From TMED109 sp015660425 (GTDB lineage Bacteria; Pseudomonadota; Alphaproteobacteria; TMED109): DNA of 48,757 nucleotides. The DNA is taken from assembly GCA_029936295.1 (NCBI GenBank), contig JAPYTH010000012.1, positions 1 to 48,757 on the forward strand, written 5' to 3'. The translations under genes and the position numbers were made by a program. The notes below the pieces were generated by a model. The model worked only from the letters and a program-made list of their open reading frames with translations, ran no database searches and was not told where the DNA came from. Below are positions 1 to 7,301 of the stretch, one piece after another (positions within the stretch are counted from its first letter, which is position 1; every line of letters starts with the position of its first letter).

Positions 1-537
1 ATAGAATCTCCACTTACTAAGATAAAAATTCAAGCATTATTTTCTATGGCAGAAACTATAATGAGTTATCCTAATTTAGAAATCAATAATATTGATTCTA
101 GCATTTTATTACTACAAAAAGCATTACAAATTTCCAAAGCAGAAAATATTATAAATAATAATTTATCATCATTTTTTGCGGTAACTCTTATTGAAAAATA
201 TTCAATAGTAAAAACAAGCAAAATAAAATTTAAAGCAATAGAACTTTTAGAAAATAATATAGTTTTAAATGAGAAACATAATAATATTGACAATATAGCA
301 GACTCTAAAATCAACCTTGCTATGACATATGCTAAGCTCGCTAAATTAGAACAAGCAAGAATAAACTTAACCAAAGCTTTCACAATTATGGAGGAAGTTA
401 AGGATATAATTACAAGAGAATACAGCCCACATAAAAATGCAAGAATAATGAGAATTATTGGCGATATTTATTATTTACGTTCAAAATCGCCTAGGCTTCA
501 AAACGAAGCAGGTACAAGGTATAGTCAAGATGTTTAA
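1..537 (+). CDS. TPR-like repeat protein, 3' part (5' end outside window)
   Basis: The frame is open from base 1, so the true start lies upstream and 178 codons are visible before a TAA at 535-537. The protein is helical and rich in Leu, Ala, Asn and Lys. Alternating amphipathic helices, for example around MTYAKLAKLEQARINLTKAF, look like tetratricopeptide repeats, which normally act as protein-protein scaffolds. No catalytic motif is visible. The stop is odd because the same frame stays open to 729 with matching composition, so the gene may carry a nonsense mutation or a sequencing error. It lies 33 bp upstream of the ExbB-like gene (counting from the end of the tail) and may be the first gene of that operon. 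Function unknown. Confidence 0.6.
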   Translation: MESPLTKIKIQALFSMAETIMSYPNLEINNIDSSILLLQKALQISKAENIINNNLSSFFAVTLIEKYSIVKTSKIKFKAIELLENNIVLNEKHNNIDNIADSKINLAMTYAKLAKLEQARINLTKAFTIMEEVKDIITREYSPHKNARIMRIIGDIYYLRSKSPRLQNEAGTRYSQDV

Positions 538-729
538 AAATATAAGACAAAATCTAATAAAGCATATGAAAAAGCTCAACAAATGGGATTTTTTCAAGAT
601 ATATTACCTGGAGTTAAGGAACTAAAACTTGAAGACGCTGAAAAAAGGAAATCAGATAAAGTTATTATTATTGATGATAGCAATGGAGGTGCCCCCATGA
701 TATCTAATGCAGATGAAGAAAAAAAATAA
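538..729 (+). other. In-frame continuation of the TPR-like gene after a stop codon
   Basis: After the TAA at 535-537 the same frame runs for 63 codons to a second TAA at 727-729. It encodes a helix-like stretch including SNKAYEKAQQMGFF, then an acidic and lysine-rich tail ending in ADEEKK. The YEKAQQMG part reads like another TPR helix and there is no obvious independent start with a ribosome binding site. I read this as the true C-terminus of the upstream protein, separated by a nonsense mutation, a base-call error or, less likely, recoding. Confidence 0.5.
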
Positions 730-762
730 AATATATATTTTAAACTATAAAAGGAAAATAAA

Positions 763-1431
763 ATGCTTTACCCAAATATATTAATTTATTCATATTTACT
801 AATAAACTCTTTTTTTAGTTTATTATTATATGCAGCATTTTTATTAGGATGGGTAGATAAGGTTTATGCAAGTGACAGTAGTTATTTAAGTTATGTGATA
901 AGTATTATTTTTCTTTTTGCATGGTGCATAAGCATTTATGCCGCTTTGTGGTTAAATAGAGAAACTAATAAACTAAATGATAATCTCAATAATGGACTTG
1001 CTCATGATTATTATAATTTAATAAAGAAGAAATTCTCTGGTTCTACTAAATCAAATTTTGATCATTCATTATTAGCAAGCACACTTCAAGCAAAATTTTA
1101 TCTAAAAATTAGGTTCATATCATATAGTGCAAATTTACTTATCTTACTAGGCTTAATAGGCACCGTAATTGGTTTTATTATAGCTGTTGGAGGCTTAGGA
1201 GATAGTCTTGCTGGAGGACAAAACTTAGCAAGAGTGCAAACTGTTTTAGGACAAATTGTAAATGGTATGGGAATCGCATTATTCACTACACTCTTAGGAA
1301 GTATATTTGGAGGAATATGGTTACAATTACACCATGAAATTTTATCTTCAGCAGTAGAGCGGCTAATAATTAACATAATAGAAAAAGCTGAGTCAGAAAT
1401 TATTCCATCCTTATATAAACTTGAGAAATAA
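763..1431 (+). CDS. MotA/TolQ/ExbB-family proton channel protein
   Basis: This 222-residue protein has four predicted membrane segments, near residues 10-30, 43-64, 121-146 and 165-190. The last two carry the family signature: GLIGTVIGFI (Thr134) and GMGIALFTTLLGSIFG (Thr175/176), matching the polar residues that line the proton path in ExbB and TolQ. The family couples proton flow across the inner membrane to work in the periplasm, together with an ExbD/TolR partner. The next gene, one base downstream, has the ExbD-type topology. TolQ and ExbB usually have three TM segments; the extra N-terminal one and the short cytoplasmic loop (residues 65-120) set this protein apart. An AAGGAAA ribosome site precedes the ATG. 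It is neither a canonical tolQ nor exbB, and the substrate or target is unknown. Confidence 0.8.
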   Translation: MLYPNILIYSYLLINSFFSLLLYAAFLLGWVDKVYASDSSYLSYVISIIFLFAWCISIYAALWLNRETNKLNDNLNNGLAHDYYNLIKKKFSGSTKSNFDHSLLASTLQAKFYLKIRFISYSANLLILLGLIGTVIGFIIAVGGLGDSLAGGQNLARVQTVLGQIVNGMGIALFTTLLGSIFGGIWLQLHHEILSSAVERLIINIIEKAESEIIPSLYKLEK

Positions 1432-1432
1432 A

Positions 1433-2026
1433 ATGATAATTGGCAATTTTAGACAAAATAGTGACGGTGGCACAGGAACAGTTTTTAGAGATATGCTTTT
1501 TTTGATGGTTTTTAGCCTAATTGTTATAATTTTTATACTGACGTTCTTAATAAACCCTGTAAATAAACCCCAAGAAATACCCCTTAGAACTGAAATACTT
1601 ATTGAAGCTACATGGCCTACTGGAGCCGCTCATGATATTGATCTATGGGCAATGGGACCTGACAAAGTTCCAGTTGGGTGGGGTTTATTTGCTGCAGCAC
1701 CTTCATTAAACCTAGAGAGAGACGATAGAGGAAAAATTAATGATAATTCTGAGTTAAATTATGAATGGACGTCCATTAGAAATTTAGAGCCAGGAGAATA
1801 TATTGTTAATTTACATTTGTATGGTCCATATGGAGATGATTTACCTGTACCAGTGACTGTTAAAATTACAGGAAAAGGTGATTTAGGAGAGATTTTTTCT
1901 GGTGAAATAATGTTAAAAAATACAAAAGAAGAAGTAACTGTAGCTCGCTTTACGATTGATAATAATAAGAAACTTGTTAAAGAAAGTATCCATAACCTTT
2001 ATTATTCAATTTTAAGCCTTAGGTAA
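1433..2026 (+). CDS. ExbD/TolR-like single-TM protein with beta-rich periplasmic domain
   Basis: The ATG at 1433, one base after the ExbB-like stop, is preferred over an overlapping TTG at 1421. The 197-residue product has a short cytoplasmic N-terminus, Asp20 at the mouth of a single TM helix (about 21-41) and a periplasmic domain. The Asp-plus-TM arrangement matches the protonatable Asp of ExbD, TolR and MotB. The rest differs from TolR: residues 54-175 look like a beta-sandwich and include WPTGAAHDIDLW (61-72), LEPGEYIVNLHLYGPYG and VTVKITGKG. The DIDLW stretch resembles extracellular beta domains of the DUF2135/YfaP type. I infer a force-transmitting stator partner with a replaced effector domain. 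What it binds cannot be read from sequence. Confidence 0.65.
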   Translation: MIIGNFRQNSDGGTGTVFRDMLFLMVFSLIVIIFILTFLINPVNKPQEIPLRTEILIEATWPTGAAHDIDLWAMGPDKVPVGWGLFAAAPSLNLERDDRGKINDNSELNYEWTSIRNLEPGEYIVNLHLYGPYGDDLPVPVTVKITGKGDLGEIFSGEIMLKNTKEEVTVARFTIDNNKKLVKESIHNLYYSILSLR

Positions 2027-2029
2027 ATC

Positions 2030-2575
2030 ATGAATACAATTTTAATAGATGTACTTACATATTCTATAATTATTGCCTTTGTATTATTTATTACTGGCAT
2101 ATTATTTATCCATAATACTTATAGATATAACAAAATAATTATTTCCATTTTCTGCATTTTATCAGCTTTTATAATAATATATTATGATAATAAATTTAAA
2201 GGTTATCCCATGCAACCAGATCCTGGGGAATACCGTGTTCAAGGATGGGAAGTAGATGAATCAAATAATGAAATTTTTATTATGGCAATTCCAAAAAACA
2301 AAACACCAAGAAATTTTGTCATTCCTTTTGATTTAAAAAACGCTTTATTACTCCAAGAAGCTTCAGAAAATACTGGAACATATAAAAGTATGACTATAAA
2401 AATATCTAAAAATAATGATAATAATAATTTAGAATATAAATTTATTTTTATAAAACGTTTTGAAGATACTACAAATAATGATGTTATAGAAGTAGATAAA
2501 AATGAAATTATAAATGATGACACATTAATTAAAGAAAAAGAAATTTTAAATAATTACCCTAAACCAAATAATTAG
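2030..2575 (+). CDS. Two-TM membrane protein of unknown function (cluster paralogue A)
   Basis: This 181-residue protein has two hydrophobic segments (about 8-28 and 35-51), then a soluble domain of about 110 residues and an acidic, Asn-rich tail. The soluble part has a GEYRVQGWEV strand, an IFIMAIP strand and a PRNFVIPF segment followed by a helix. The next gene has the same order of elements, so the two are probably diverged paralogues. The gene starts three bases after the ExbD-like stop, indicating translational coupling within one operon. I do not recognise a named family. A structural role in the ExbB/ExbD-like complex is an inference from context. Confidence 0.6.
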   Translation: MNTILIDVLTYSIIIAFVLFITGILFIHNTYRYNKIIISIFCILSAFIIIYYDNKFKGYPMQPDPGEYRVQGWEVDESNNEIFIMAIPKNKTPRNFVIPFDLKNALLLQEASENTGTYKSMTIKISKNNDNNNLEYKFIFIKRFEDTTNNDVIEVDKNEIINDDTLIKEKEILNNYPKPNN

Positions 2576-2583
2576 GAATTGTT

Positions 2584-3045
2584 ATGATTAGTTTACTGTC
2601 AGCGATATCTTTATTAATAATTTTTTTAATATTGATTACACTATTATTTCCTATAAAATTTAATAAAACATTATGTATAATCTTATTATCTTTTGCTCTT
2701 TGGCTACCGCTATATAATATGAATAAATCACTCGGAAAAGCAGTAAATAAATCCCCCAAAGGTGTCTTTAAAATAATAACTTCAATAGTACCTAATTATG
2801 AAGAATTAGACATATTCTTATTAATAAAAGATATACAAAAACAAGGTGCTCCTAGATTACATAAAATTAAGCTAAATAGAGAACAAATGAACAGAATGCG
2901 AGACGAAGGCTCTGACTATGATCAGCAAGTATACAGAGTAAGAGGAGATGGCACAGGTGCATATGAAGTAATATATGTTGATTATACTCCTCCAGACTTA
3001 CAAAAAGGTGATGTCCAGAGGAGTTATGAAAACAATCCTCAATAA
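2584..3045 (+). CDS. Two-TM membrane protein of unknown function (cluster paralogue B)
   Basis: This 153-residue protein starts eight bases after the preceding gene. It has two TM segments (about 4-23 and 28-45), then strands VFKIITSIVP and LDIFLLIKDI, a PRLHKIKL segment and a helix beginning NREQMNRMRD. That order repeats the layout of the upstream protein. The C-terminal part is Asp/Arg/Gly rich (YRVRGDGTGAYEVIYVDY) and ends in a short polar tail. It is the last gene of the rightward cluster. The convergent Cache-domain gene ends 40 bp away, and a weak AGTAAAA/TTTTACT inverted repeat lies in between. Function unknown. Confidence 0.6.
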   Translation: MISLLSAISLLIIFLILITLLFPIKFNKTLCIILLSFALWLPLYNMNKSLGKAVNKSPKGVFKIITSIVPNYEELDIFLLIKDIQKQGAPRLHKIKLNREQMNRMRDEGSDYDQQVYRVRGDGTGAYEVIYVDYTPPDLQKGDVQRSYENNPQ

Positions 3046-3085
3046 TTATAAGAAACTATTAAGATAGTAAAAAATATTAACTGTT

Positions 3086-3553
3086 TTACTGTGAATAAAA
3101 TCCTACAACACATACTAAGTCTGCAGCTCTTGTTACAAGTTGTGTCTTTTTATATAACTTTTCATCATCAGTCGTTAATCTTGCAATCATAAAATCTACT
3201 TCATTAATTTCTCCATATCTTGCAACATCTATCATGCCTTGCCCAACTACTTTACCATTTGAATCTTCAAATTTTAAAACATTAAGTCCTTCAAGTGTAG
3301 GATGCCCAATTATTAAACCATTTTGAGTCATACAAAAGGGATATAAATCTTTTTGATGAAGACCTCCATCACCAGAAGCAAATAAGTCTAATGCTCTATT
3401 TTTATCTATTTTTACTAATGCAACTGCTCTTTCTAATAAAACTAAAGCTTCTTCTTTAGTTCCAAATTCTTCAGCAATCAAAATTTTAGAAAAAAGAGTA
3501 AAAAATATAATTATTAGAAAATATATTAAATTATTTTTAATTAGTTTAATCAT
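3086..3553 (-). CDS. Secreted single Cache-domain protein
   Basis: This 155-residue protein has a Lys-rich N-terminus, a hydrophobic core and a likely signal peptidase site after Ala27 (KILIAEE). The mature part matches a single Cache (extracytoplasmic small-molecule-sensing) domain. SGDGGLHQKDLYPFCMTQNG, GHPTLEGLNV, GQGMIDVARYGE and a closing LVCVVGFY are characteristic landmarks. In receptors this domain is joined to a TM helix and an output module. Here it stands alone, so it is probably a periplasmic binding or stress-related protein. It converges on the ExbB/ExbD-like cluster, but there is no evidence of a functional link. Its upstream region is interrupted by an artefactual N gap. Confidence 0.7.
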   Translation of the reverse strand: MIKLIKNNLIYFLIIIFFTLFSKILIAEEFGTKEEALVLLERAVALVKIDKNRALDLFASGDGGLHQKDLYPFCMTQNGLIIGHPTLEGLNVLKFEDSNGKVVGQGMIDVARYGEINEVDFMIARLTTDDEKLYKKTQLVTRAADLVCVVGFYSQ

Positions 3554-3745
3554 TTTTATTATCCTTAAAAATTAAATACTAATTAATTATNNNNNNNNNN
3601 NNNNNNNNNNNNNNNNNNNNNNNNNNNNNNNNNNNNNNNNNNNNNNNNNNNNNNNNNNNNNNNNNNNNNNNNNNNNNNNNNNNNNNNNNNTTTAATTAGT
3701 TTAATCATTTTTATTATCCTTAAAAATTAAATACTAATTAATTAT
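3536..3745. other. Scaffold gap (3591-3690) flanked by an identical 55-bp sequence
   Basis: A run of 100 N separates two identical 55-base copies, 3536-3590 and 3691-3745, both ending in AAATACTAATTAATTAT. An equal-length duplication flanks the gap in tatB. This is what a de Bruijn assembler with k=55 produces when two contigs that share an end k-mer are scaffolded without being merged. The real sequence is probably continuous with one copy, which would shrink the Cache/nitrilase intergenic region from 316 to about 161 bp. Confidence 0.85.
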
Positions 3746-3805
3746 AATAGTAATTTTGTTTAAAGATCAAGATTCAATACTTCCTGTAATAAATTATTCA
3801 TAAAT

Positions 3806-3834
3806 TTGATGACAATCATATATAATTTTATGAT
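3806..3834 (+). promoter_or_regulatory. Candidate sigma70-type promoter of the nitrilase gene
   Basis: TTGATG at 3806-3811 and TATGAT at 3829-3834 are separated by 17 bp, a good match to the housekeeping -35/-10 pattern, 36 bp upstream of the nitrilase ATG. A strong ribosome site AAGGAGAG follows at 3858-3865. In DNA this AT-rich chance matches are frequent; the correct spacing and position are the main support. Confidence 0.4.
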
Positions 3835-3869
3835 ATATTTTTTACTAAATTATTTATAAGGAGAGTTAT

Positions 3870-4793
3870 ATGACTTTTATTGCAGCAGTAATTCAGGATA
3901 GCCCAGTAGTTTTTAACCTTGATGCAACAATTGATAAAATTGAAGATCTAACTCAAAAAGCAGCTAATAAAAATGCAGAATTAGTAGTATTTCCAGAAGC
4001 CTTCATATCAGCATATCCTAAAGGTTTAGATTTTGGTGCTAGGGTAGGATCACGATCTGACCAGGGAAGAAATACGTTCTATGAGTACTATAATTCCTCA
4101 TTAGAACTTGGTAGTAAACAATTTGATAAATTATGCCTTATTGCTAAACAAAATAAAATTTTTATGTCTATAGGTGTAATAGAAAAAGATAATGGCACAT
4201 TGTACTGTACGGTTTTATTTATTTCTAAAAAAGGAGAATTCTTGGGTAAACATCGTAAAGTTATGCCTACTGCAATGGAACGAATAATTTGGGGTTATGG
4301 AGATGGTTCCACGCTTCCTGTAATAGATAGTAATCTAGGTAAAATAGGGTCTGTTATTTGCTGGGAAAATTATATGCCATTAATGCGAATGGCTATGTAT
4401 TCTAAAGGTATACAACTTTACTGCGCACCTACTGCAGATGATAGAGAATCTTGGATATCATCTATGATACATATAGCTCTAGAGGGAAGATGTTTCGTCT
4501 TCTCTTCCTGTCAATATCTATTAAGAAAAGATTGTCCAGATAACTATAATCCAATTCAAGGAAACGATGAGAATACGATCTTAATGAATGGTGGATCTTG
4601 TATTATTTCACCATTAGGAAAAATATTAGCTGGCCCTTATAGAGAAGGACCTACGATATTAACTGCTGAAATAGATTTAAAAGAAATTATAAGAGGACAA
4701 TACGATTTTGATGTAAAAGGTCATTATGCGCGACCAGATATATTTAAATTAAATGTTAATGAAAAATCTAATAAAGCTACCGAATACAAATAA
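3870..4793 (+). CDS. Nitrilase (carbon-nitrogen hydrolase, nitrilase branch)
   Basis: The 307-residue enzyme covers the full nitrilase fold. The catalytic triad is visible: Glu43 in VVFPEAFISAYPKG, Lys130 in GKHRKVMPT and Cys164 in VICWENYMPLMR. The segment HRKVMPTAMERIIWGYGDGS and the Cys in a CWENYMPL context are typical of true nitrilases (nitrile to carboxylic acid plus ammonia) rather than amidases or ureidopropionases. It is a cytoplasmic enzyme that usually forms homo-oligomers or spirals. The start is supported by AAGGAGAG at 3858-3865. The gene is monocistronic, with a promoter candidate upstream and a decayed enolase-superfamily fragment two bases after its stop. The physiological nitrile is unknown; detoxification or nitrogen acquisition are both plausible. 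Confidence 0.88.
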   Translation: MTFIAAVIQDSPVVFNLDATIDKIEDLTQKAANKNAELVVFPEAFISAYPKGLDFGARVGSRSDQGRNTFYEYYNSSLELGSKQFDKLCLIAKQNKIFMSIGVIEKDNGTLYCTVLFISKKGEFLGKHRKVMPTAMERIIWGYGDGSTLPVIDSNLGKIGSVICWENYMPLMRMAMYSKGIQLYCAPTADDRESWISSMIHIALEGRCFVFSSCQYLLRKDCPDNYNPIQGNDENTILMNGGSCIISPLGKILAGPYREGPTILTAEIDLKEIIRGQYDFDVKGHYARPDIFKLNVNEKSNKATEYK

Positions 4794-4794
4794 T

Positions 4795-4988
4795 TATGAG
4801 ATGGGATTAGTGCATCCTAAGACATCTAATCCGCTTAATATTCCAATTTACAAAAATGATTATAGTGATGAGTAGATTCTATTGATGCAAATGGGGAAAT
4901 TACTGTTTCTGAAGATCCTGGTTTAGGTGTTATATATAATTATGCTTATGCTAAGAAATTTTTATTAGATACTTTAGTAATAGATTAA
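4795..4988 (+). pseudogene. Frameshifted C-terminal remnant of an enolase-superfamily (mandelate racemase-like) gene
   Basis: Starting two bases after the nitrilase stop, one frame reads YEMGLVHPKTSNPLNIPIYK then NDYSDE. After a one-base frame change near 4871-4877, another frame reads IDANGEITVSEDPGLGVIY and ends at a TAA at 4986-4988. The EMGLVHP, then DYSD, then D-NGxxTVxxxPGLGVxY series is the C-terminal signature of mandelate racemase/muconate-lactonizing enzymes of the enolase superfamily. Only about 60 of the usual 370-400 residues remain and there is no start, so the gene is dead. The frameshift assignment comes from my reading of family conservation, not an alignment. Confidence 0.65.
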
Positions 4989-4991
4989 CTT

Positions 4992-5067
4992 TGGTGAGCC
5001 CTGCAGGGGTCGAACCTGCGACAAGCTGATTAAAAGTCAGCTGCTCTACCAACTGAGCTAAGGGCCC
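4992..5067 (-). tRNA. tRNA-Lys (anticodon TTT)
   Basis: Read on the minus strand, the gene starts GGGCCCTTAGCTCAG and ends GGGCTCACCA, with the CCA encoded. The 7-bp acceptor stem pairs GGGCCCT with AGGGCTC with one G-U pair. The D arm AGCTCAGTTGGTAGAGC, anticodon stem CTGAC/GTCAG around TTTTAAT and T-loop GTTCGACC are all present. The anticodon is TTT, hence lysine. It lies about 50 bp downstream of tgt and could be co-transcribed with it. Its 3' end faces the accessory region at 1-4988. Confidence 0.95.
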
Positions 5068-5117
5068 CCAAAAGTTATATACGAAATACAAAATCATAGA
5101 GATAATTACAAGTATTA

Positions 5118-6248
5118 TTAACTATAAATTGCAATATCACTTTTTTTATACTCATTTAACTTAAATTTTGCTACCTCTTGATAATTATTATTATTAATTG
5201 CTTCTCTTAAATCATTCATTAACATTATATAATGATGAAGATTATGAAGTGTTAAATAAGTTGATCCTAACATTTCCTTTGTATTAAATAAATGAAATAA
5301 ATATGCCCTAGATATACCAATTGAACAAACAGGGCATGAGCAATTTTTTTCAATTGTTCTAGGGTCATTTTTATGTCTTGAATTTTTAATATTTAGTGTA
5401 GCTCTTTTAGTAAAAACTTTACCTGTTCTTCCTGATCTAGTTGGTATTACGCAATCAAACATATCAACTCCTAACCTAACCGCCTCAATAATATCTTTAG
5501 GATACCCTACTCCCATTAAATATCTAGGAGACGACTTTGGTAAATAATTAATACTTGATTCTAATGTTTTAATCATTTCAGTATGTCCTTCCCCTACTGC
5601 TAAACCCCCAATAGCATATCCATCAAAACCAATATCTATTAATAATTCTGAAGATTTTTCTCTTAAATCAACATATGTGGAACCTTGAACAATACCAAAT
5701 AGTCCGTATCCTGCTCTATCTATAAAACTTTCTTTACAAATTTTTGCCCATTTCATTGATAACTGCATTGACTTACTAGCAACTACATGAGTGGCAGGGT
5801 ATGAAGTACATTCATCAAATGCCATTGTAATGGTTGAATCTAAGGCATTCTGCATATTCATAGAATTTTTTGGAGTAAGTCTTATTTTACTGCCATCTAG
5901 ATGAGAATTAAATGTAACACCATCTTCATCTATCTTAGCCATTTTTTGTAAGGACATGACTTGAAAACCACCTGAATCAGTCAAAATTGGTCCATCCCAT
6001 TTCATAAAAGACCTTAAACCTCCTAAGTCACTAATAATATTTTTTCCAGGTCGCTCCATTAAATGATAAGTGTTAGCTAATATTATTTGTGAACCTATAT
6101 TGTTTAAATCATCAGATCTAATGCCTTTAACAGCTCCATAAGTTCCTACAGGCATAAAAACTGGTGTATCTATCTGTCCATGTGAAGTTTTTAAAGTTCC
6201 AGTTCTGGCAAATGAATCATTATTTTTAAGTTTAAATGATATAGACAT
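5118..6248 (-). CDS. tgt: Queuine tRNA-ribosyltransferase
   Basis: The 376-residue TIM-barrel enzyme exchanges G34 for preQ1 in tRNAs with GUN anticodons, a step of queuosine synthesis. Key residues are in place: Asp91 in LTDSGGFQV, GLAVGE for base recognition, nucleophile Asp265 in DMFDCVIPTR, and a zinc site of Cys303, Cys305, Cys308 and His335. Length matches bacterial TGT (about 370-380). The ATG shares one base with the queA stop, so the two are translationally coupled. Confidence 0.97.
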   Translation of the reverse strand: MSISFKLKNNDSFARTGTLKTSHGQIDTPVFMPVGTYGAVKGIRSDDLNNIGSQIILANTYHLMERPGKNIISDLGGLRSFMKWDGPILTDSGGFQVMSLQKMAKIDEDGVTFNSHLDGSKIRLTPKNSMNMQNALDSTITMAFDECTSYPATHVVASKSMQLSMKWAKICKESFIDRAGYGLFGIVQGSTYVDLREKSSELLIDIGFDGYAIGGLAVGEGHTEMIKTLESSINYLPKSSPRYLMGVGYPKDIIEAVRLGVDMFDCVIPTRSGRTGKVFTKRATLNIKNSRHKNDPRTIEKNCSCPVCSIGISRAYLFHLFNTKEMLGSTYLTLHNLHHYIMLMNDLREAINNNNYQEVAKFKLNEYKKSDIAIYS

Positions 6249-7279
6249 TAATAATCCGCCTTCTTAATTAAACAAGCATCACCTAAAGAGTAAAATCTAT
6301 AATTGTTTTCCATAGCTTTTTTATAAGCTTTTTGCATTAAATCTATTCCTGCATATGCACATACTAGTATAAATAAAGTAGATTTTGGTAAATGAAAGTT
6401 TGTTAATAAATAATCAGTGGATTTTATTTTATACCCTGGAGTTATAAATATACTCGTATTACCAATAAATGGTTGAATAATACTATTTTTGTCAATGGCA
6501 GACTCTAAAGCTCTAAGAACAGTGGTTCCTACTGCTATAATTCTTCCGCCTTTGGACTTAGTATCTTTGATCTTATTAGAGACGTCTTTCCTTATTTCAA
6601 AATACTCACTATGCATTGTATGCTTTGATATATCCTTAACTTCTACTGGCAGAAATGTGCCAGTACCCACATGTAATGTTATTTCAGCAATATCTATTTT
6701 TTTATCATTAAGAGATTTTTTGAGATTTTTAGTAAAATGTAGGCCGGCAGTAGGTGCAGCTACAGCACCATAACTTTTTGCAAATAAGGTTTGGTAGTGA
6801 ATTTTAGATCTATTCTCCTCATTAACTTTAATGTATGGAGGTAATGGTAGATCTCCATATGTGTTCAAGAAATCTATAAATTCATATTTTTTTAGCCCCA
6901 CATTAAAATAAATAATCCCTCTATCTCCTTTAGCATTAACGGATATAGTAAGATCATTCGTAATCTTTATATGATCTCCAACACTTAGTTTTTTTGCCCC
7001 TTTAACAAAAGCTTTCCATATGCCTATCTTATCTTCTTCTAACATTGTAATAGAAAAAGGTTTTAAACCTTTAAGCCCAATAATACGCGATTTTATTACT
7101 TTTGTATTATTTACAACTAATAAATCTCCAGGTTTAAGAATATTAGGTAAGTCTTTGATATTATTTAAATATATTTTATTTTCTGTAATACATAATAGTT
7201 TAGAGGAATCTGCCGGATAGACAGATTTTTGAGCTATTAAATGTTTTGGTAAAATATAATCAAAAGCATCTATATCCAA
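6248..7279 (-). CDS. queA: S-adenosylmethionine:tRNA ribosyltransferase-isomerase
   Basis: QueA transfers and isomerises the ribosyl part of SAM onto preQ1-tRNA to give epoxyqueuosine, acting after Tgt. The 343-residue sequence opens with DFDYILPKxLIAQ-like residues (FDYILPKHLIAQ) and shows LPLPPYI, the family block VAAPTAGLHFT, THVGTGTFxPV-like TLHVGTGTFLPVEV, and TNFHLPKSTLFILVCAYAG near the C-terminus. The start is a TTG at 7279: the homologous N-terminus begins there, no ATG precedes it in a useful place, and the ribosome site is poor. One-base overlap with tgt. Confidence 0.96.
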   Translation of the reverse strand: MDIDAFDYILPKHLIAQKSVYPADSSKLLCITENKIYLNNIKDLPNILKPGDLLVVNNTKVIKSRIIGLKGLKPFSITMLEEDKIGIWKAFVKGAKKLSVGDHIKITNDLTISVNAKGDRGIIYFNVGLKKYEFIDFLNTYGDLPLPPYIKVNEENRSKIHYQTLFAKSYGAVAAPTAGLHFTKNLKKSLNDKKIDIAEITLHVGTGTFLPVEVKDISKHTMHSEYFEIRKDVSNKIKDTKSKGGRIIAVGTTVLRALESAIDKNSIIQPFIGNTSIFITPGYKIKSTDYLLTNFHLPKSTLFILVCAYAGIDLMQKAYKKAMENNYRFYSLGDACLIKKADY

Positions 7280-7301
7280 GGAAATATTATTTCTTTATAA
7301 A

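Noticed and set aside
3066..3090. Inverted repeat AGTAAAA/TTTTACT at the end of the membrane cluster as a terminator
   Set aside because: Seven AT-rich pairs with an 11-base loop and overlap with the end of the Cache gene; too weak to call.
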